This document shows positions 41,078 through 49,610 of a DNA stretch of 64,000 bases, piece after piece (the first letter of the stretch is position 1; each line of letters begins with the position of its first letter). The position numbers and the translations under genes were made by a program. Below the pieces are notes generated by a model that was not told the DNA's origin, ran no database searches, and saw nothing but the letters and a program-made list of their open reading frames with translations. Source of the DNA: Poindextera sp035604135 (GTDB lineage: Bacteria; Pseudomonadota; Alphaproteobacteria; Caulobacterales; Caulobacteraceae); NCBI GenBank assembly GCA_035604135.1, contig DATNJB010000085.1:21372-85371 (forward strand), written 5' to 3'.

Positions 41078-42631
41078 TCAGGCCGCCTTGGCTTCGCTCT
41101 CGGCGATGCGCTGGATGGCGACGTAGTCGGTCTTGCCCGTGCCCAGCACGGGCACCTCGGGCGCGCGGACGATGCGACTCGGAACCAGCAGCTCGGGGGC
41201 GCCGATCTCGCGCGCGTGGGCGATCAGCGTCGTCATCTGCGCATCGAGGCGGTCAGTGACCAGCACGAGCTTTTCGCCCTTGCGCGCGTCCGGCACGGCG
41301 ATGACGGCGTGGCGCGCGCCGGGCCAGGTGCCGGACGCCAGGTTCTCGGCCGCGGTCAGCGACACCATTTCGCCGGCGATCTTGGCGAAGCGTTTGACCC
41401 GTCCATGGATGCGGATCCAACCGTCCTCGTCGATGGTGACGATGTCGCCGGTGTCGTGCCAGCCGTCCTTCGGCGGCATCAGCGCGCCGTGCTCGTCGAG
41501 GTAGCCCGACATGACGTTCGGTCCGCGAACGAACAGCTGGCCGCCCTCGGCGATGCCCTCGACGGGGTCGATCCGCGTTTCCATGCCCGGCACGAGGTCG
41601 CCGACGGTGCCCCGCCGGTTGTCCTCAGGCCGGTTGACGGCGATTACCGGCGCAGCCTCGGTCGCGCCATAGCCCTCCACCAGCGGCACACCCCCGAAGC
41701 GGCTCGCGATCAGGTCGTGGGTCTCCTCGCGCACCCGCTCCGCGCCGCAGACGACGAACTTGAGCCCTGACAAGTCGCCGGGCTCGGCCTGCCGCGCGTA
41801 CTGGTTCACGAAGGTGTCGGTGGCGAGAAGGATCGAAGCCTTGGTGTCGCGCACCAGCGGCGGGATCTGCTTCACATGCAGCGGCGAAGGGTATTGGAAC
41901 GCCCTCATGCCGGTCAGGATCGGCAGCAGCACGCCGCCGGTCAGGCCGAAGCAGTGGAAGATAGGCAGCGGGTTGAACATCACCCAGTCCGGGTCGAGTG
42001 CGATGTGAGCGGCGATCTGCTCGACGTTGGCGACCAGGTTGCCCTGGCTCAGCACCACCCCCTTCGGCGCGCCGAAACTACCGGAGGTGAAAAGGATGAC
42101 GCCCGGGTCTGACGGGCTCGCCGGGGCGCGGAAGGTGCGCGGCATGGCGCCCGCCAAAGCGGCGAACGCGCGGTCGACCAGGCCGACCGTTGCGCGCACG
42201 TCCTCGAGATAGGTGATCGCGTGGTCGGCGGAGAGCGCGTCGATCACGTCGTCGAGCTTGGCCTGGTCGACGAAGCGATGGGCGGTGAGGATGCGCTTGA
42301 CCCCGGCGGCGGCGCAGGCCGCCTTCAGATTGCGGATGCCGGCCGTGAAGTTGAGCATCACCGGGATGCGCCCGAAGGCATAGAGAGCAAAGAGCGTGAC
42401 CACGCCGGCCGAGCTCGACGGCAGCATGACGCCCACCCGCTCGCCCTTGTCGGTCATGGCCGCGATCTTGCGCCCAAGCGCGAAAGCGGCGCGGATCAGG
42501 TCGGTGTAGGTGAGGGGATTGCGCTCCTGGTCCTCAAGGATCGGCTTCTTGCGGCCATGGGCGTCGCGCGCATCGACAAGCGCGTCGAACACCGCCCGGT
42601 TTCCGGCCTTGGGGTCGTAGGCGCGCGGCAT
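41078..42631 (-). CDS. AMP-binding acyl-CoA/acyl-ACP synthetase (Aas-like ligase domain)
   Basis: This 517-residue ANL enzyme has P-loop LFTSGSFGAPKGVVLS, A5 EGYGATEAAPV, A7-A8 WHDTGDIVTIDEDGWIRIHGRVKRFAKIAGEMVS split over the hinge, and A10 GTGKTDYVAIQR. RFAKIAGEMVSL is typical of the C-terminal acyl-ACP synthetase half of Aas rather than of FadD. The N-terminal acyltransferase domain of Aas is absent. Its role could be reuse of fatty acids from phospholipid turnover. ATG at 42631 has ggaggaa. Confidence 0.87.
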   Translation of the reverse strand: MPRAYDPKAGNRAVFDALVDARDAHGRKKPILEDQERNPLTYTDLIRAAFALGRKIAAMTDKGERVGVMLPSSSAGVVTLFALYAFGRIPVMLNFTAGIRNLKAACAAAGVKRILTAHRFVDQAKLDDVIDALSADHAITYLEDVRATVGLVDRAFAALAGAMPRTFRAPASPSDPGVILFTSGSFGAPKGVVLSQGNLVANVEQIAAHIALDPDWVMFNPLPIFHCFGLTGGVLLPILTGMRAFQYPSPLHVKQIPPLVRDTKASILLATDTFVNQYARQAEPGDLSGLKFVVCGAERVREETHDLIASRFGGVPLVEGYGATEAAPVIAVNRPEDNRRGTVGDLVPGMETRIDPVEGIAEGGQLFVRGPNVMSGYLDEHGALMPPKDGWHDTGDIVTIDEDGWIRIHGRVKRFAKIAGEMVSLTAAENLASGTWPGARHAVIAVPDARKGEKLVLVTDRLDAQMTTLIAHAREIGAPELLVPSRIVRAPEVPVLGTGKTDYVAIQRIAESEAKAA

Positions 42632-42766
42632 AATGCTTCCTCCACCAGCCTCTTTGCGGGCTTTCCGTTGGTTTAGAAGGCTATAGTTCACGCCGGCAAT
42701 AGGGAAGGGACCTCGCCCGCGAGGCGGGAACGCGTCGGACTTCATTCGGTGGCAGAAAACCGCAGC

Positions 42767-43285
42767 ATGCCGTTCGTTGTCCGCCCGGGGCGTCATGGCG
42801 ATGCCGAAGCGTTGCCGGATATCGAGCGCGACGCGGGTCGGCGCTTCGCCGCCATCCCTGATCTAGCCTGGATCGCAGGCGACGCTGTCATGTCAGCCGA
42901 GGCGCACGCGGCCGCCGTCATGGCCGGCGCGCTCTGGGTGGCCGAGGACGATCGCGGCGCGCTGGTCGGCTTCCTGGCGGCCGAAGGGGTCCCGGACGCC
43001 CTGCACATCTGGGAAATGGCGGTCAGGATCGACGCGCAGGGACAGGGCGTCGGCGGCCGCCTGCTCGCAGCCGCCGCCGATCACGCTGGCCGGCTGGGCC
43101 TCCCCGCCGTGACGCTCACGACCTTTCGCGACGCGCCCTGGAACGCGCCCTTCTATGCCCGACACGGCTTCCGAATCCTCGAAGCCGACGAGCTCGGCCA
43201 TCGCCTCGAGGCGGTGCTCAGCCAAGAAGCCGCGGCCGGCCTACCAGCCGATCGCCGTTGCGCAATGGCCATGCCTGTTCGCTAA
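42767..43285 (+). CDS. GNAT family N-acetyltransferase
   Basis: The 172-residue protein has the GNAT core: WVAEDDRGALVGFLAAE (beta 2-3), WEMAVRIDAQGQGVGGRLLAAAADHA (beta 4 and the acetyl-CoA loop, Q/RxxGxG/A as QGQGVGG) and FYARHGFRILE (beta 6-7). Substrate unknown. ATG at 42767 is used; GTG at 42749 would add six residues. It is divergent from the acyl ligase gene. Confidence 0.87.
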   Translation: MPFVVRPGRHGDAEALPDIERDAGRRFAAIPDLAWIAGDAVMSAEAHAAAVMAGALWVAEDDRGALVGFLAAEGVPDALHIWEMAVRIDAQGQGVGGRLLAAAADHAGRLGLPAVTLTTFRDAPWNAPFYARHGFRILEADELGHRLEAVLSQEAAAGLPADRRCAMAMPVR

Positions 43286-43322
43286 ACCAAACAGTTGACC
43301 ATTCGGCCGGCGCTAGGCTATG

Positions 43323-43340
43323 CTCAACTCAATGGTTGAG
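43323..43340. promoter_or_regulatory. Palindrome over the arsR-type start codon, likely operator
   Basis: ctcaac (43323-43328) and gttgag (43335-43340) are perfect 6-bp arms 6 nt apart, and the ATG at 43332 lies inside. A related cagttgacc half lies just upstream, near 43289. ArsR-type repressors commonly bind such palindromes over their own start to repress themselves and the next gene. Confidence 0.5.
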
Positions 43341-43694
43341 TTATCGCCGCCCGCCCTCGACTCCGTGTTTCACGCCCTGGCCGATCCCACGCGGCGGGCC
43401 ATGCTCCGCAGTTTGGCGGCAGGGGAGCGCAATATCGGTGAGCTTGCGGCGCCGCATGCGATGTCGCTCGCAGCGGCGTCGAAGCACGTCAAGGTGCTGG
43501 AGCGCGCTGGACTGGTCCGCCGGCGGATCATGGGACGGAGCCACCTCTGCCGCATCGAGACGCGACCACTGGCAGCCGCCGACGACTGGCTGCGATTCTA
43601 CCAACGGCTCTGGAGCCGGAGCTTCGACGCCCTCGACGACATCCTCTGCGAAGAACCGGCGCCAAGCGCCCGATCCGACGGAGAAAGCTCATGA
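43332..43694 (+). CDS. ArsR-family winged-helix transcriptional regulator
   Basis: The 120-residue protein has the ArsR fold: FHALADPTRRAMLRSLAAGERNIGELAAPHAMSLAAASKHVKVLERAGLVRRRIMGR. No metal Cys box (ELCVCDL) is present, so it belongs to the non-metal group that is paired with SRPBCC/AHSA1 genes. ATG at 43332 is used; ATG at 43320 adds four residues. It overlaps the SRPBCC gene (ATGA). Confidence 0.9.
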   Translation: MVELSPPALDSVFHALADPTRRAMLRSLAAGERNIGELAAPHAMSLAAASKHVKVLERAGLVRRRIMGRSHLCRIETRPLAAADDWLRFYQRLWSRSFDALDDILCEEPAPSARSDGESS

Positions 43695-44128
43695 CGGACG
43701 TTGTGCTTGAGACCTTGCGCCTCACGCGTCGCTTCGACTCCCCGCCGGAGCGAGTGTTCGACGCCTGGCTCAATCCGGAGGTGGCCGCACGCTGGCTATT
43801 CACCACGCCCGGCAGCGAACGCCACACCACCGCGCTCGACGTCCGCGTCGGAGGCGCCTGGAAGATGACCGACCGTCGCGACGGCGTCGACTACACCGCG
43901 CTCGGCGAGTACCGCGTCATCGACCGGCCGCGGCGGCTCGTCTTCTCGTTCGGCATGCCCCAGTTCTCGCCCGAGTTCGCCGAAGTCACAGTGGAGTTCG
44001 CGCCGGACGGGGACGGCTGCCTGATGACGCTGTCGCAAGACCGCGTGCATACGGACAGCATCGGGCCTCTTACGGCGGGCTGGGCGGCAATGTTCGACGC
44101 GCTCGCGGGCCTTGTTGCGGCGGCGTAA
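43691..44128 (+). CDS. SRPBCC (AHSA1-like) domain protein
   Basis: This 145-residue START/Bet v1-fold protein has RRFDSPPERVFDAWLNPEVAARWLFTTPG, DVRVGGAWKMTDRRDG and the C-terminal helix GWAAMFDALAGLV, typical of activator-of-Hsp90 type SRPBCC proteins that bind hydrophobic small molecules. Coupling to ArsR suggests it is derepressed by a ligand or stress; the ligand is unknown. Confidence 0.88.
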   Translation: MTDVVLETLRLTRRFDSPPERVFDAWLNPEVAARWLFTTPGSERHTTALDVRVGGAWKMTDRRDGVDYTALGEYRVIDRPRRLVFSFGMPQFSPEFAEVTVEFAPDGDGCLMTLSQDRVHTDSIGPLTAGWAAMFDALAGLVAAA

Positions 44129-44165
44129 CGCGGTCGCGGTTGATCTGGACGGCGCAAGTCCTAAA

Positions 44166-44193
44166 GCTTGCCCCCGTCGCGCCGGGGGCAAGC
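44166..44193 (+). promoter_or_regulatory. Perfect hairpin covering the TIR gene ribosome binding site
   Basis: gcttgccccc (44166-44175) and gggggcaagc (44184-44193) are exact complements with an 8-nt loop. The stem ends one base before the ATG at 44195, and the ggggg that must serve as Shine-Dalgarno lies in it. This should hold translation low unless opened. It might also act as a terminator for the SRPBCC gene, but there is no U-tract. Confidence 0.6.
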
Positions 44194-44194
44194 G

Positions 44195-45214
44195 ATGCAG
44201 CACGTTCTGGTCTCATACAAACGCGAGGACGAGCCCAGGGTCGCGCGCCTGATCCGGGCGCTGCAACACCACGGCCTGACCATCTGGTGGGATCAGGGGT
44301 TGCCGGGCGGCGAGGAGTGGCGCGCCAACATCGAAAAAGCCCTGACCGAGGCGGGGTGCGTGGTGGTGGTCTGGAGCCATGGCTCGGTCGGGCCGGAGGG
44401 TGAGTTCGTCCGCGACGAGGCGGCGCGCGCCAAGGGCAGGGGGATACTGGTCCCGGTTCGGCTCGACAAAGTGATGCCGCCGCTGGGATTCGGCGAGATC
44501 CAGGCGGTCGATCTGTCCGGGTGGCGCGGCAACCCGAACGACCCCTCCGTGCGCGACCTGGTCGAGGCTGTGAAGGCCAAGCTGGAAGGCCGCGCCGCCC
44601 CGCCGGCCAAGGCGCCGGGCCGCCGCCTGCTTCGCCGCGCCGCGATCGGAACCAGTTCGACGGCGCTCCTGATGAGCGCGCTGGCCTTCGCCGGCAACAT
44701 GTTCGCCACCCAGGATCGGTTCTGCACCATTCCGATCGCCCAGCCGGGGTTGTCGGACGCGTGCGGGGCCGTCCACGTCGGCGGGCGGCCGAGTTATGCC
44801 GAGCGCATCGCGTGGGCCAAGCGGCGGCCGGGCAGCTGCGGCGACCTGCAGGCGATCATCAAGGACTTCCCCGACGGGGCCTATCGTTCCAAGGCCGCCG
44901 ATCTCTTGCAAGCGGCCGCGGTGAGCAGCGCCTCGCCGTTCGCGTCCGACCCGCGCACGACACGCGGCTACGTCCGCCAGTCGATGACCGGGTTCGCCAG
45001 CGCGGCCGCCGCTCAGGCCGACGCCAAGACCCGCGCCGTAGAGGACGCCAAGCAGACCACCTGCGCGCCGGTCGACGCCAACGAGCGCTTGGACGGCGTC
45101 GAGATCACGAGCACGACCTTCGACTGCCGGCCCTCGCCGCTGGGCGGAACCGTCTGCGCGGCCGACTATGTGGCCACCTGCCAGCTCGAGGCGCGCCAGG
45201 CGGTCTGCGGCTGA
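44195..45214 (+). CDS. Membrane-anchored TIR-domain protein with Cys-rich extracytoplasmic domain
   Basis: The 339-residue protein has an N-terminal TIR domain (1-135: HVLVSYKREDEPRVARLIRA, IWWDQGLPGGEEW, CVVVVWSHGSV, FVRDEAARAKGRGILVPVRLD), a basic RRLLRR stop, one TM helix (about 149-171) and a C-terminal domain (172-339) with eight Cys (177, 190, 215, 290, 311, 321, 329, 338). Glu75 in FVRDEA aligns with the catalytic Glu of NAD-cleaving TIR proteins. Topology puts the TIR in the cytoplasm and the Cys domain in the periplasm, so it may sense outside and act inside. No partner gene is evident. Confidence 0.82.
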   Translation: MQHVLVSYKREDEPRVARLIRALQHHGLTIWWDQGLPGGEEWRANIEKALTEAGCVVVVWSHGSVGPEGEFVRDEAARAKGRGILVPVRLDKVMPPLGFGEIQAVDLSGWRGNPNDPSVRDLVEAVKAKLEGRAAPPAKAPGRRLLRRAAIGTSSTALLMSALAFAGNMFATQDRFCTIPIAQPGLSDACGAVHVGGRPSYAERIAWAKRRPGSCGDLQAIIKDFPDGAYRSKAADLLQAAAVSSASPFASDPRTTRGYVRQSMTGFASAAAAQADAKTRAVEDAKQTTCAPVDANERLDGVEITSTTFDCRPSPLGGTVCAADYVATCQLEARQAVCG

Positions 45215-45253
45215 TCGCTTGATCGCGTGAACGCGAAGGCCGATCTAACGCCC

Positions 45254-46204
45254 ATGACCACGGTCATCGATTCACGCGCGCTCAGGCATCCCGAGAAGCG
45301 CGAGCGGCCGGAGACGCCATTGTTGCGCAAGCCGCCGTGGCTGCGCGTGCGGGCGCCCGGCTCTGCCGGCTACATCGCCACCCGCGCGATCGTTAAGGCG
45401 AATGGGCTGGCGACCGTCTGCGAGGAGGCGGCCTGCCCGAACATCGGCGAGTGCTGGTCTGTCGGCCACGCCACGATGATGATCATGGGCGAGGTTTGCA
45501 CGCGGGCCTGCGCCTTCTGCAACGTGGCGACGGGTCTGCCCGGACCGCTCGATCCGACCGAGCCCGAGCGTGTGGGCCGCGCCGTCGCGCAGATGGGCTT
45601 GAGCCACGTCGTCATCACCTCGGTCGATCGCGACGACATCGACGACGGCGGGGCCGAGCACTTTGCGGCGGTGGTCCGGGCCATCCGCGCGGCGGCGCCG
45701 GCGGCGACCATCGAGGTCCTTACCCCCGACTTCCTGCGCAAGGGCGACGCCGGCGACCGGGTGATCGACGCCAGGCCCGACGTGTTCAACCACAACCTCG
45801 AAACCGTGCCGCGGCTCTACCTCCCGATCCGCCCAGGCGCGCGCTACTACGCCTCGTTACGGCTGCTCGAGCGGGTCAAGACCCGGGATCCGGCCATGTT
45901 CACGAAGTCCGGGCTGATGGTGGGTCTCGGCGAGGCGAAGAGCGAGGTGATTCAGGTCATGGACGACATGCGCGTCGCCGGCGTCGATTTCCTCACCATC
46001 GGCCAGTACCTGCAGCCGACGCGCCGCCACGCCGCGATCGAGCGGTTCGTCACGCCGGAGGAGTTCGCCGGCTATGCGGCGATCGCGCGCGCGAAGGGCT
46101 TCCTGATGGTCTCGGCGAGCCCGCTGACGCGCTCCTCGCACCACGCCGGCGAGGACTTCGCCAAGCTGAGGGCCGCTCGCGCGGCTCAAGGGCCAGGGCG
46201 CTAG
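45254..46204 (+). CDS. lipA: Lipoyl synthase
   Basis: This 316-residue radical-SAM enzyme inserts two sulfurs into octanoyl groups on E2 and H proteins. It has the auxiliary cluster motif CEEAACPNIGEC (C-x4-C-x5-C), the radical-SAM motif CTRACAFC and the C-terminal RSSHHAGEDF with the Ser ligand. ATG at 45254 gives MTTVIDSRALRHPEK, the usual alphaproteobacterial start; GTG at 45227 would add nine residues. It serves the three lipoyl domains of the PDH operon upstream. RatA/Coq10 follows. Confidence 0.97.
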   Translation: MTTVIDSRALRHPEKRERPETPLLRKPPWLRVRAPGSAGYIATRAIVKANGLATVCEEAACPNIGECWSVGHATMMIMGEVCTRACAFCNVATGLPGPLDPTEPERVGRAVAQMGLSHVVITSVDRDDIDDGGAEHFAAVVRAIRAAAPAATIEVLTPDFLRKGDAGDRVIDARPDVFNHNLETVPRLYLPIRPGARYYASLRLLERVKTRDPAMFTKSGLMVGLGEAKSEVIQVMDDMRVAGVDFLTIGQYLQPTRRHAAIERFVTPEEFAGYAAIARAKGFLMVSASPLTRSSHHAGEDFAKLRAARAAQGPGR

Positions 46205-46209
46205 CGCCG

Positions 46210-46662
46210 TTGCGCCACCGCCTGACGCGGGTCCTTCCTTACGCGCCCGAGCAGCTGTTCCAGCTGGTGGGCGAGGTCGAACGGTATCCTGAGTTCGTGC
46301 CCTGGATCACCCGTATGCGCCTCTTCAACCCGCGCGAGGTCGCGCCCGGCGTCGACGAACTGGACGCCGAAGCTTCGGTGAGCTTCGCCTTTCTGACCGA
46401 GCGGTTTTCGACGCGGGTGCGCAGAGACGCCCCCGCCGCTGAGATCGGCGTCGGCCTGATCCGTGGGCCGTTCCGCAAGCTAAAAAACCGCTGGCGGTTT
46501 ACGCCGCAAGGCGCTGGAACACTGGTCGAATTCGAGATCGACTTCGAGTTCAGCTCGCGCCTGCTCGATGCGTTGCTGCGCGCAAATGTCGGTTACGCCA
46601 TGAACCGCCTGATCGGCTGTTTCGAAGAGCGGGCGCGGGCCCTCTACGGATCCTCGACCTAG
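46210..46662 (+). CDS. RatA/Coq10-type SRPBCC protein
   Basis: The 150-residue START-domain protein has YAPEQLFQLVGEVERYPEFVPWITRMRLFN and the C-terminal FEFSSRLLDALLRANVGYAMNRLIGCFEERA, the Coq10/RatA pattern. In E. coli RatA blocks 70S assembly, but in Alphaproteobacteria the lipA-linked member is more likely a ubiquinone-binding Coq10. The start is TTG at 46210. The 3' end overlaps the cinA-type gene by 4 nt, tail to tail. Confidence 0.9.
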   Translation: MRHRLTRVLPYAPEQLFQLVGEVERYPEFVPWITRMRLFNPREVAPGVDELDAEASVSFAFLTERFSTRVRRDAPAAEIGVGLIRGPFRKLKNRWRFTPQGAGTLVEFEIDFEFSSRLLDALLRANVGYAMNRLIGCFEERARALYGSST

Positions 46663-47150
46663 CGCATCCGGTCGCGGAGCATTTCCAGCGCGATCTCGAC
46701 GGCGGCGAGCTGGATTTCGTTGCGGCCGATGTCGCCGAACCGCTCGACGCGGTGCATGATCGACTGGTTCGCCCGGGCCGTGGCGAAGTGGACCAGGCCA
46801 ACGGGCTTCAGCGCGGTGCCGCCGTCGGGGCCGGCCACGCCGGTGATGGCGATCGCGACGTGGGCGTTCGAGTTCTCGAGCGCGCCTTCCGCCATCATGC
46901 GGACCACCGGCTCGGAGACCGCGCCTACGTCGGCGATCATGTCGCCGGGGATGCTGAGCAGGTCCTGTTTCGCGCGGTTCGAATAGGTGACCAGGCCTCG
47001 ATCGAAGACGGCCGACGAGCCGGGAATGGCCGTGATAGCAGCCGATAGCAACCCGCCGGTGCAGCTCTCCGCCGCCACGATCCGAAGGTTCCGCTCGCGC
47101 GCCTCATCGATCAAGAGGCGCGCGTTGGTCTCGATCTCCAGTGAAAACAT
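46659..47150 (-). CDS. CinA C-terminal domain protein (nicotinamide-nucleotide amidase PncC)
   Basis: The 163-residue stand-alone domain has AAESCTGGLLSAAITAIPGSS, YSNRAKQDLL and GVAGPDGGTALKPVGLVHFA, the CinA-C/PncC signature. It deamidates NMN to NaMN in pyridine nucleotide recycling. The N-terminal MoCF-like domain of full CinA is absent, as usual in this lineage. It is 57 nt downstream of ispDF on the same strand. Confidence 0.93.
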   Translation of the reverse strand: MFSLEIETNARLLIDEARERNLRIVAAESCTGGLLSAAITAIPGSSAVFDRGLVTYSNRAKQDLLSIPGDMIADVGAVSEPVVRMMAEGALENSNAHVAIAITGVAGPDGGTALKPVGLVHFATARANQSIMHRVERFGDIGRNEIQLAAVEIALEMLRDRMR

Positions 47151-47207
47151 TCGCGCGTCCCTTCCGCTCGATCGCCGCCCTCGAAGGCCAACATTCGCGC
47201 CAGGCCG

Positions 47208-48362
47208 TCAAGCCGGCAGTTGGACGACCGCGAGCGCTTGCGCCGCCAGGCCCTCGCGACGACCGGTGAAGCCCATCTGCTCGGTCGTCGTCGCCTTCAC
47301 GCTGACTGCATCCAGCGGCAGGTCGAGCAGCGCGGACAGCCGCTCGCGCATCGCCTGGCGGTAGGGCGAGAGTCGGGGCTGCTCGCAGATCAGCGTCACG
47401 TCGACGTTCACCACCGCTCCGCCGCGGGCCTGCACCCTCGCCATCGCATCGGCAAGGAAGACGGCCGAGTCGGCGTCGCGCCAGCGAGAGTCCGAGGCCG
47501 GGAAATGCTCGCCGATGTCGCCGTCCCCGATGGCGCCGAGCAGCGCGTCGGTCAGCGCATGCAGGCCGGCGTCCGCATCGGAGTGGCCGATCAGCGCCTG
47601 GCCGTGCGGGATGCGCACGCCGCAAAGGGTGACGTGGTCGCCCGGGCCGAACCGGTGGGCATCGAACCCATGGCCGACGCGCGTGACCGAGGCCGAGCGG
47701 GCGAGCGCTTCGGCCATGGTGAAGTCCTCCGGGTAGGTCAGTTTCATCAGCATCGGGTCGCCGGGCGCGAGCACGACGCTGCCGCCGGCCCGCTCGACCA
47801 CCTGCGCGTCGTCGGTCGGTTCGCCGTCGCCCGGTTCCCAGGCGGCGTAGGCGTCACGGAGCGCGCCCAACCGGAACGCCTGCGGCGTCTGCGCCCGATT
47901 GAGGCCCTCCCGCGCGGCTGTGCTCGTCTCGCCCGTGGCGTTTGCGCGCTTCAGCGTGTCGGAGACCGGCAGCGCCGGCACGGCGCCATCCGCGTGCTCG
48001 AGCGCATCGAGCAGCGCTCGGACATGCCGCTCGGCCACGAACGGCCGCGCCGCGTCGTGCACGAGCACTGCACTGGCGGCCGGCGCGTCCGACAGCGCCG
48101 CCAACCCCGCGCGGACCGACTGCGCGCGGGTGGCGCCGCCGATCACGACGGCGCAGGTCTCGGGCGAGCCGGCGACCTCGGCGGCGAGGGCCTCGTCCTC
48201 AGGCGCGACCACCAGCACGACCCGGCCCGCGCCGGCGGCGCTGAGCGCGTCGAGCGACCAGCGCGCCACCGCGCGGCCGCCTAGGCGGCGCCATGGCTTA
48301 CGCGGGCCAGCTCCGGCGCGCGAGCTCGCGCCCGCCGCCACGATCACGGCGCTCCATTCCAT
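47208..48362 (-). CDS. ispDF: Bifunctional IspD/IspF enzyme of the MEP isoprenoid pathway
   Basis: The 384-residue fusion has IspD first (1-220: VIVAAGASSRAGAGPRKPW, LVHDAARPFV) and IspF second (230-384: RVGHGFDAHRFGPGDHVTLCG with the metal Asp and His, IGHSDADAGLHALTDALLGA, SVKATTTEQMGFTGRREGLA). It makes CDP-ME from MEP and closes CDP-MEP to MEcPP. The fusion is known in Alphaproteobacteria and Campylobacter. It is divergent from ntrB by 102 nt; dusB, often the next gene in related genomes, is missing. Confidence 0.96.
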   Translation of the reverse strand: MEWSAVIVAAGASSRAGAGPRKPWRRLGGRAVARWSLDALSAAGAGRVVLVVAPEDEALAAEVAGSPETCAVVIGGATRAQSVRAGLAALSDAPAASAVLVHDAARPFVAERHVRALLDALEHADGAVPALPVSDTLKRANATGETSTAAREGLNRAQTPQAFRLGALRDAYAAWEPGDGEPTDDAQVVERAGGSVVLAPGDPMLMKLTYPEDFTMAEALARSASVTRVGHGFDAHRFGPGDHVTLCGVRIPHGQALIGHSDADAGLHALTDALLGAIGDGDIGEHFPASDSRWRDADSAVFLADAMARVQARGGAVVNVDVTLICEQPRLSPYRQAMRERLSALLDLPLDAVSVKATTTEQMGFTGRREGLAAQALAVVQLPA

Positions 48363-48464
48363 CAGCCTCTCTCTCGGCGCAGGGCGCCCCGATGTCCAGA
48401 CTGGACGAGGGCCTCGTTCTTGCCTAAAAGTTGGTCGAACGGAGTGTCTAAAATTTGTGCAACG

Positions 48465-49598
48465 ATGACAGTAGCGCGACGGCCGGCCGCGAACTCGATA
48501 GTCGCTGACGGCGGCTCAGCGATGGAGTCGCTTCGGGCGGCGGCGTTCGAGCTCGGGCCTGATCCCGCCTTCATCCTGGAGCCGGACGGTGGCCTCGGCG
48601 CCGCCAACGCAGCGGCGGAGCGGCTCTTCGGCCAGAGCCTTTCAGTGCTCAACAGCGCACGCTTCCGCGACCTTCTGCCGGTCGGCTCGCCGCTCGATGC
48701 GCTCCTGGCCCGCGCGGCGGAGGAACAGGCCCAGGTGCGCGAGCACGACCTGGTGATCTCGCTGTTCGGAATGCCGCCGTTCGAGGCGGACGGGGCGGCC
48801 GCCCCGTTGGAAGGCGGCGCGATGCTGCTGACCCTGCAGGTGCGCGGCGCCGGCTTGGGCGCCGAGCGCGGCGTCGACGGGCCGGGGTTGCGCTCGGTGA
48901 TCGGGCTCGGCCGCATGCTCGCGCACGAGATCAAGAATCCGCTCGCGGGCATAAGGGGCGCCGCGCAACTCCTGAAGTCTGGCCTGAAGGCCGAGGACGC
49001 GTCGCTGGCGCAGCTGATCGTCGATGAGACCGAGCGGATCCGCCGGCTCGTCGACCGCATGGAGGCCTTCTCGGACGAAGTGAGCCCGGTGCGCGCGCCG
49101 GTGAACATCCATCAGGTGCTCGACCGGGTGCGGGCGTTGGCGGCCAACGGCGTCGCCGAGGGACTCGAGCTGCGCGAGGCGTACGACCCCTCGCTGCCCG
49201 CCGCGCTCGGGGACGAAGACATGCTGATCCAGGTCTTCCTCAACCTGGTGAAGAACGCCGCCGAAGCAGCCCACGCGCGCGGGGACGGGCGCGGCGAGGT
49301 GGTCATTTCCACCGCCTACCGCCACGGCGTGAGGGTGCGCGTGGGGGAGGGCATGGGTTGGCGCGCAACGCCACTCGAGGTGCGTGTGCAGGACAATGGG
49401 CCTGGCGTGCCCGCGCGGCTGCGCGAACATCTCTTCGAGCCCTTTGTCACCTCGAAAAGCTTCGGTGCGGGGCTCGGGTTGGCGCTTGTCTCAAAACTGG
49501 TCGCCGCCCAGGGCGGGTTGATCGATTTCGAGTCAGAGCCGGGGCGAACCGTCTTCAGGGTCCTGCTGCCGATCGAAACCACCGCGGCCAACGGATAA
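48465..49598 (+). CDS. ntrB: Nitrogen regulation sensor kinase NtrB
   Basis: This 377-residue cytoplasmic histidine kinase has a PAS domain (about 35-130), the H-box GRMLAHEIKNPLAGIRGAAQLLKSG, N-box FLNLVKNAAEAAH, G1 VQDNGPGVP and G2 GAGLGLALV. With PII protein it sets NtrC phosphorylation by nitrogen state. ATG at 48465 is used; ATG at 48522 (MESLRAAAFELGPD) is almost as good and gives 358 residues. ntrC follows 12 nt later. Confidence 0.93.
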   Translation: MTVARRPAANSIVADGGSAMESLRAAAFELGPDPAFILEPDGGLGAANAAAERLFGQSLSVLNSARFRDLLPVGSPLDALLARAAEEQAQVREHDLVISLFGMPPFEADGAAAPLEGGAMLLTLQVRGAGLGAERGVDGPGLRSVIGLGRMLAHEIKNPLAGIRGAAQLLKSGLKAEDASLAQLIVDETERIRRLVDRMEAFSDEVSPVRAPVNIHQVLDRVRALAANGVAEGLELREAYDPSLPAALGDEDMLIQVFLNLVKNAAEAAHARGDGRGEVVISTAYRHGVRVRVGEGMGWRATPLEVRVQDNGPGVPARLREHLFEPFVTSKSFGAGLGLALVSKLVAAQGGLIDFESEPGRTVFRVLLPIETTAANG

Positions 49599-49610
49599 GG
49601 GCGACTGAGC

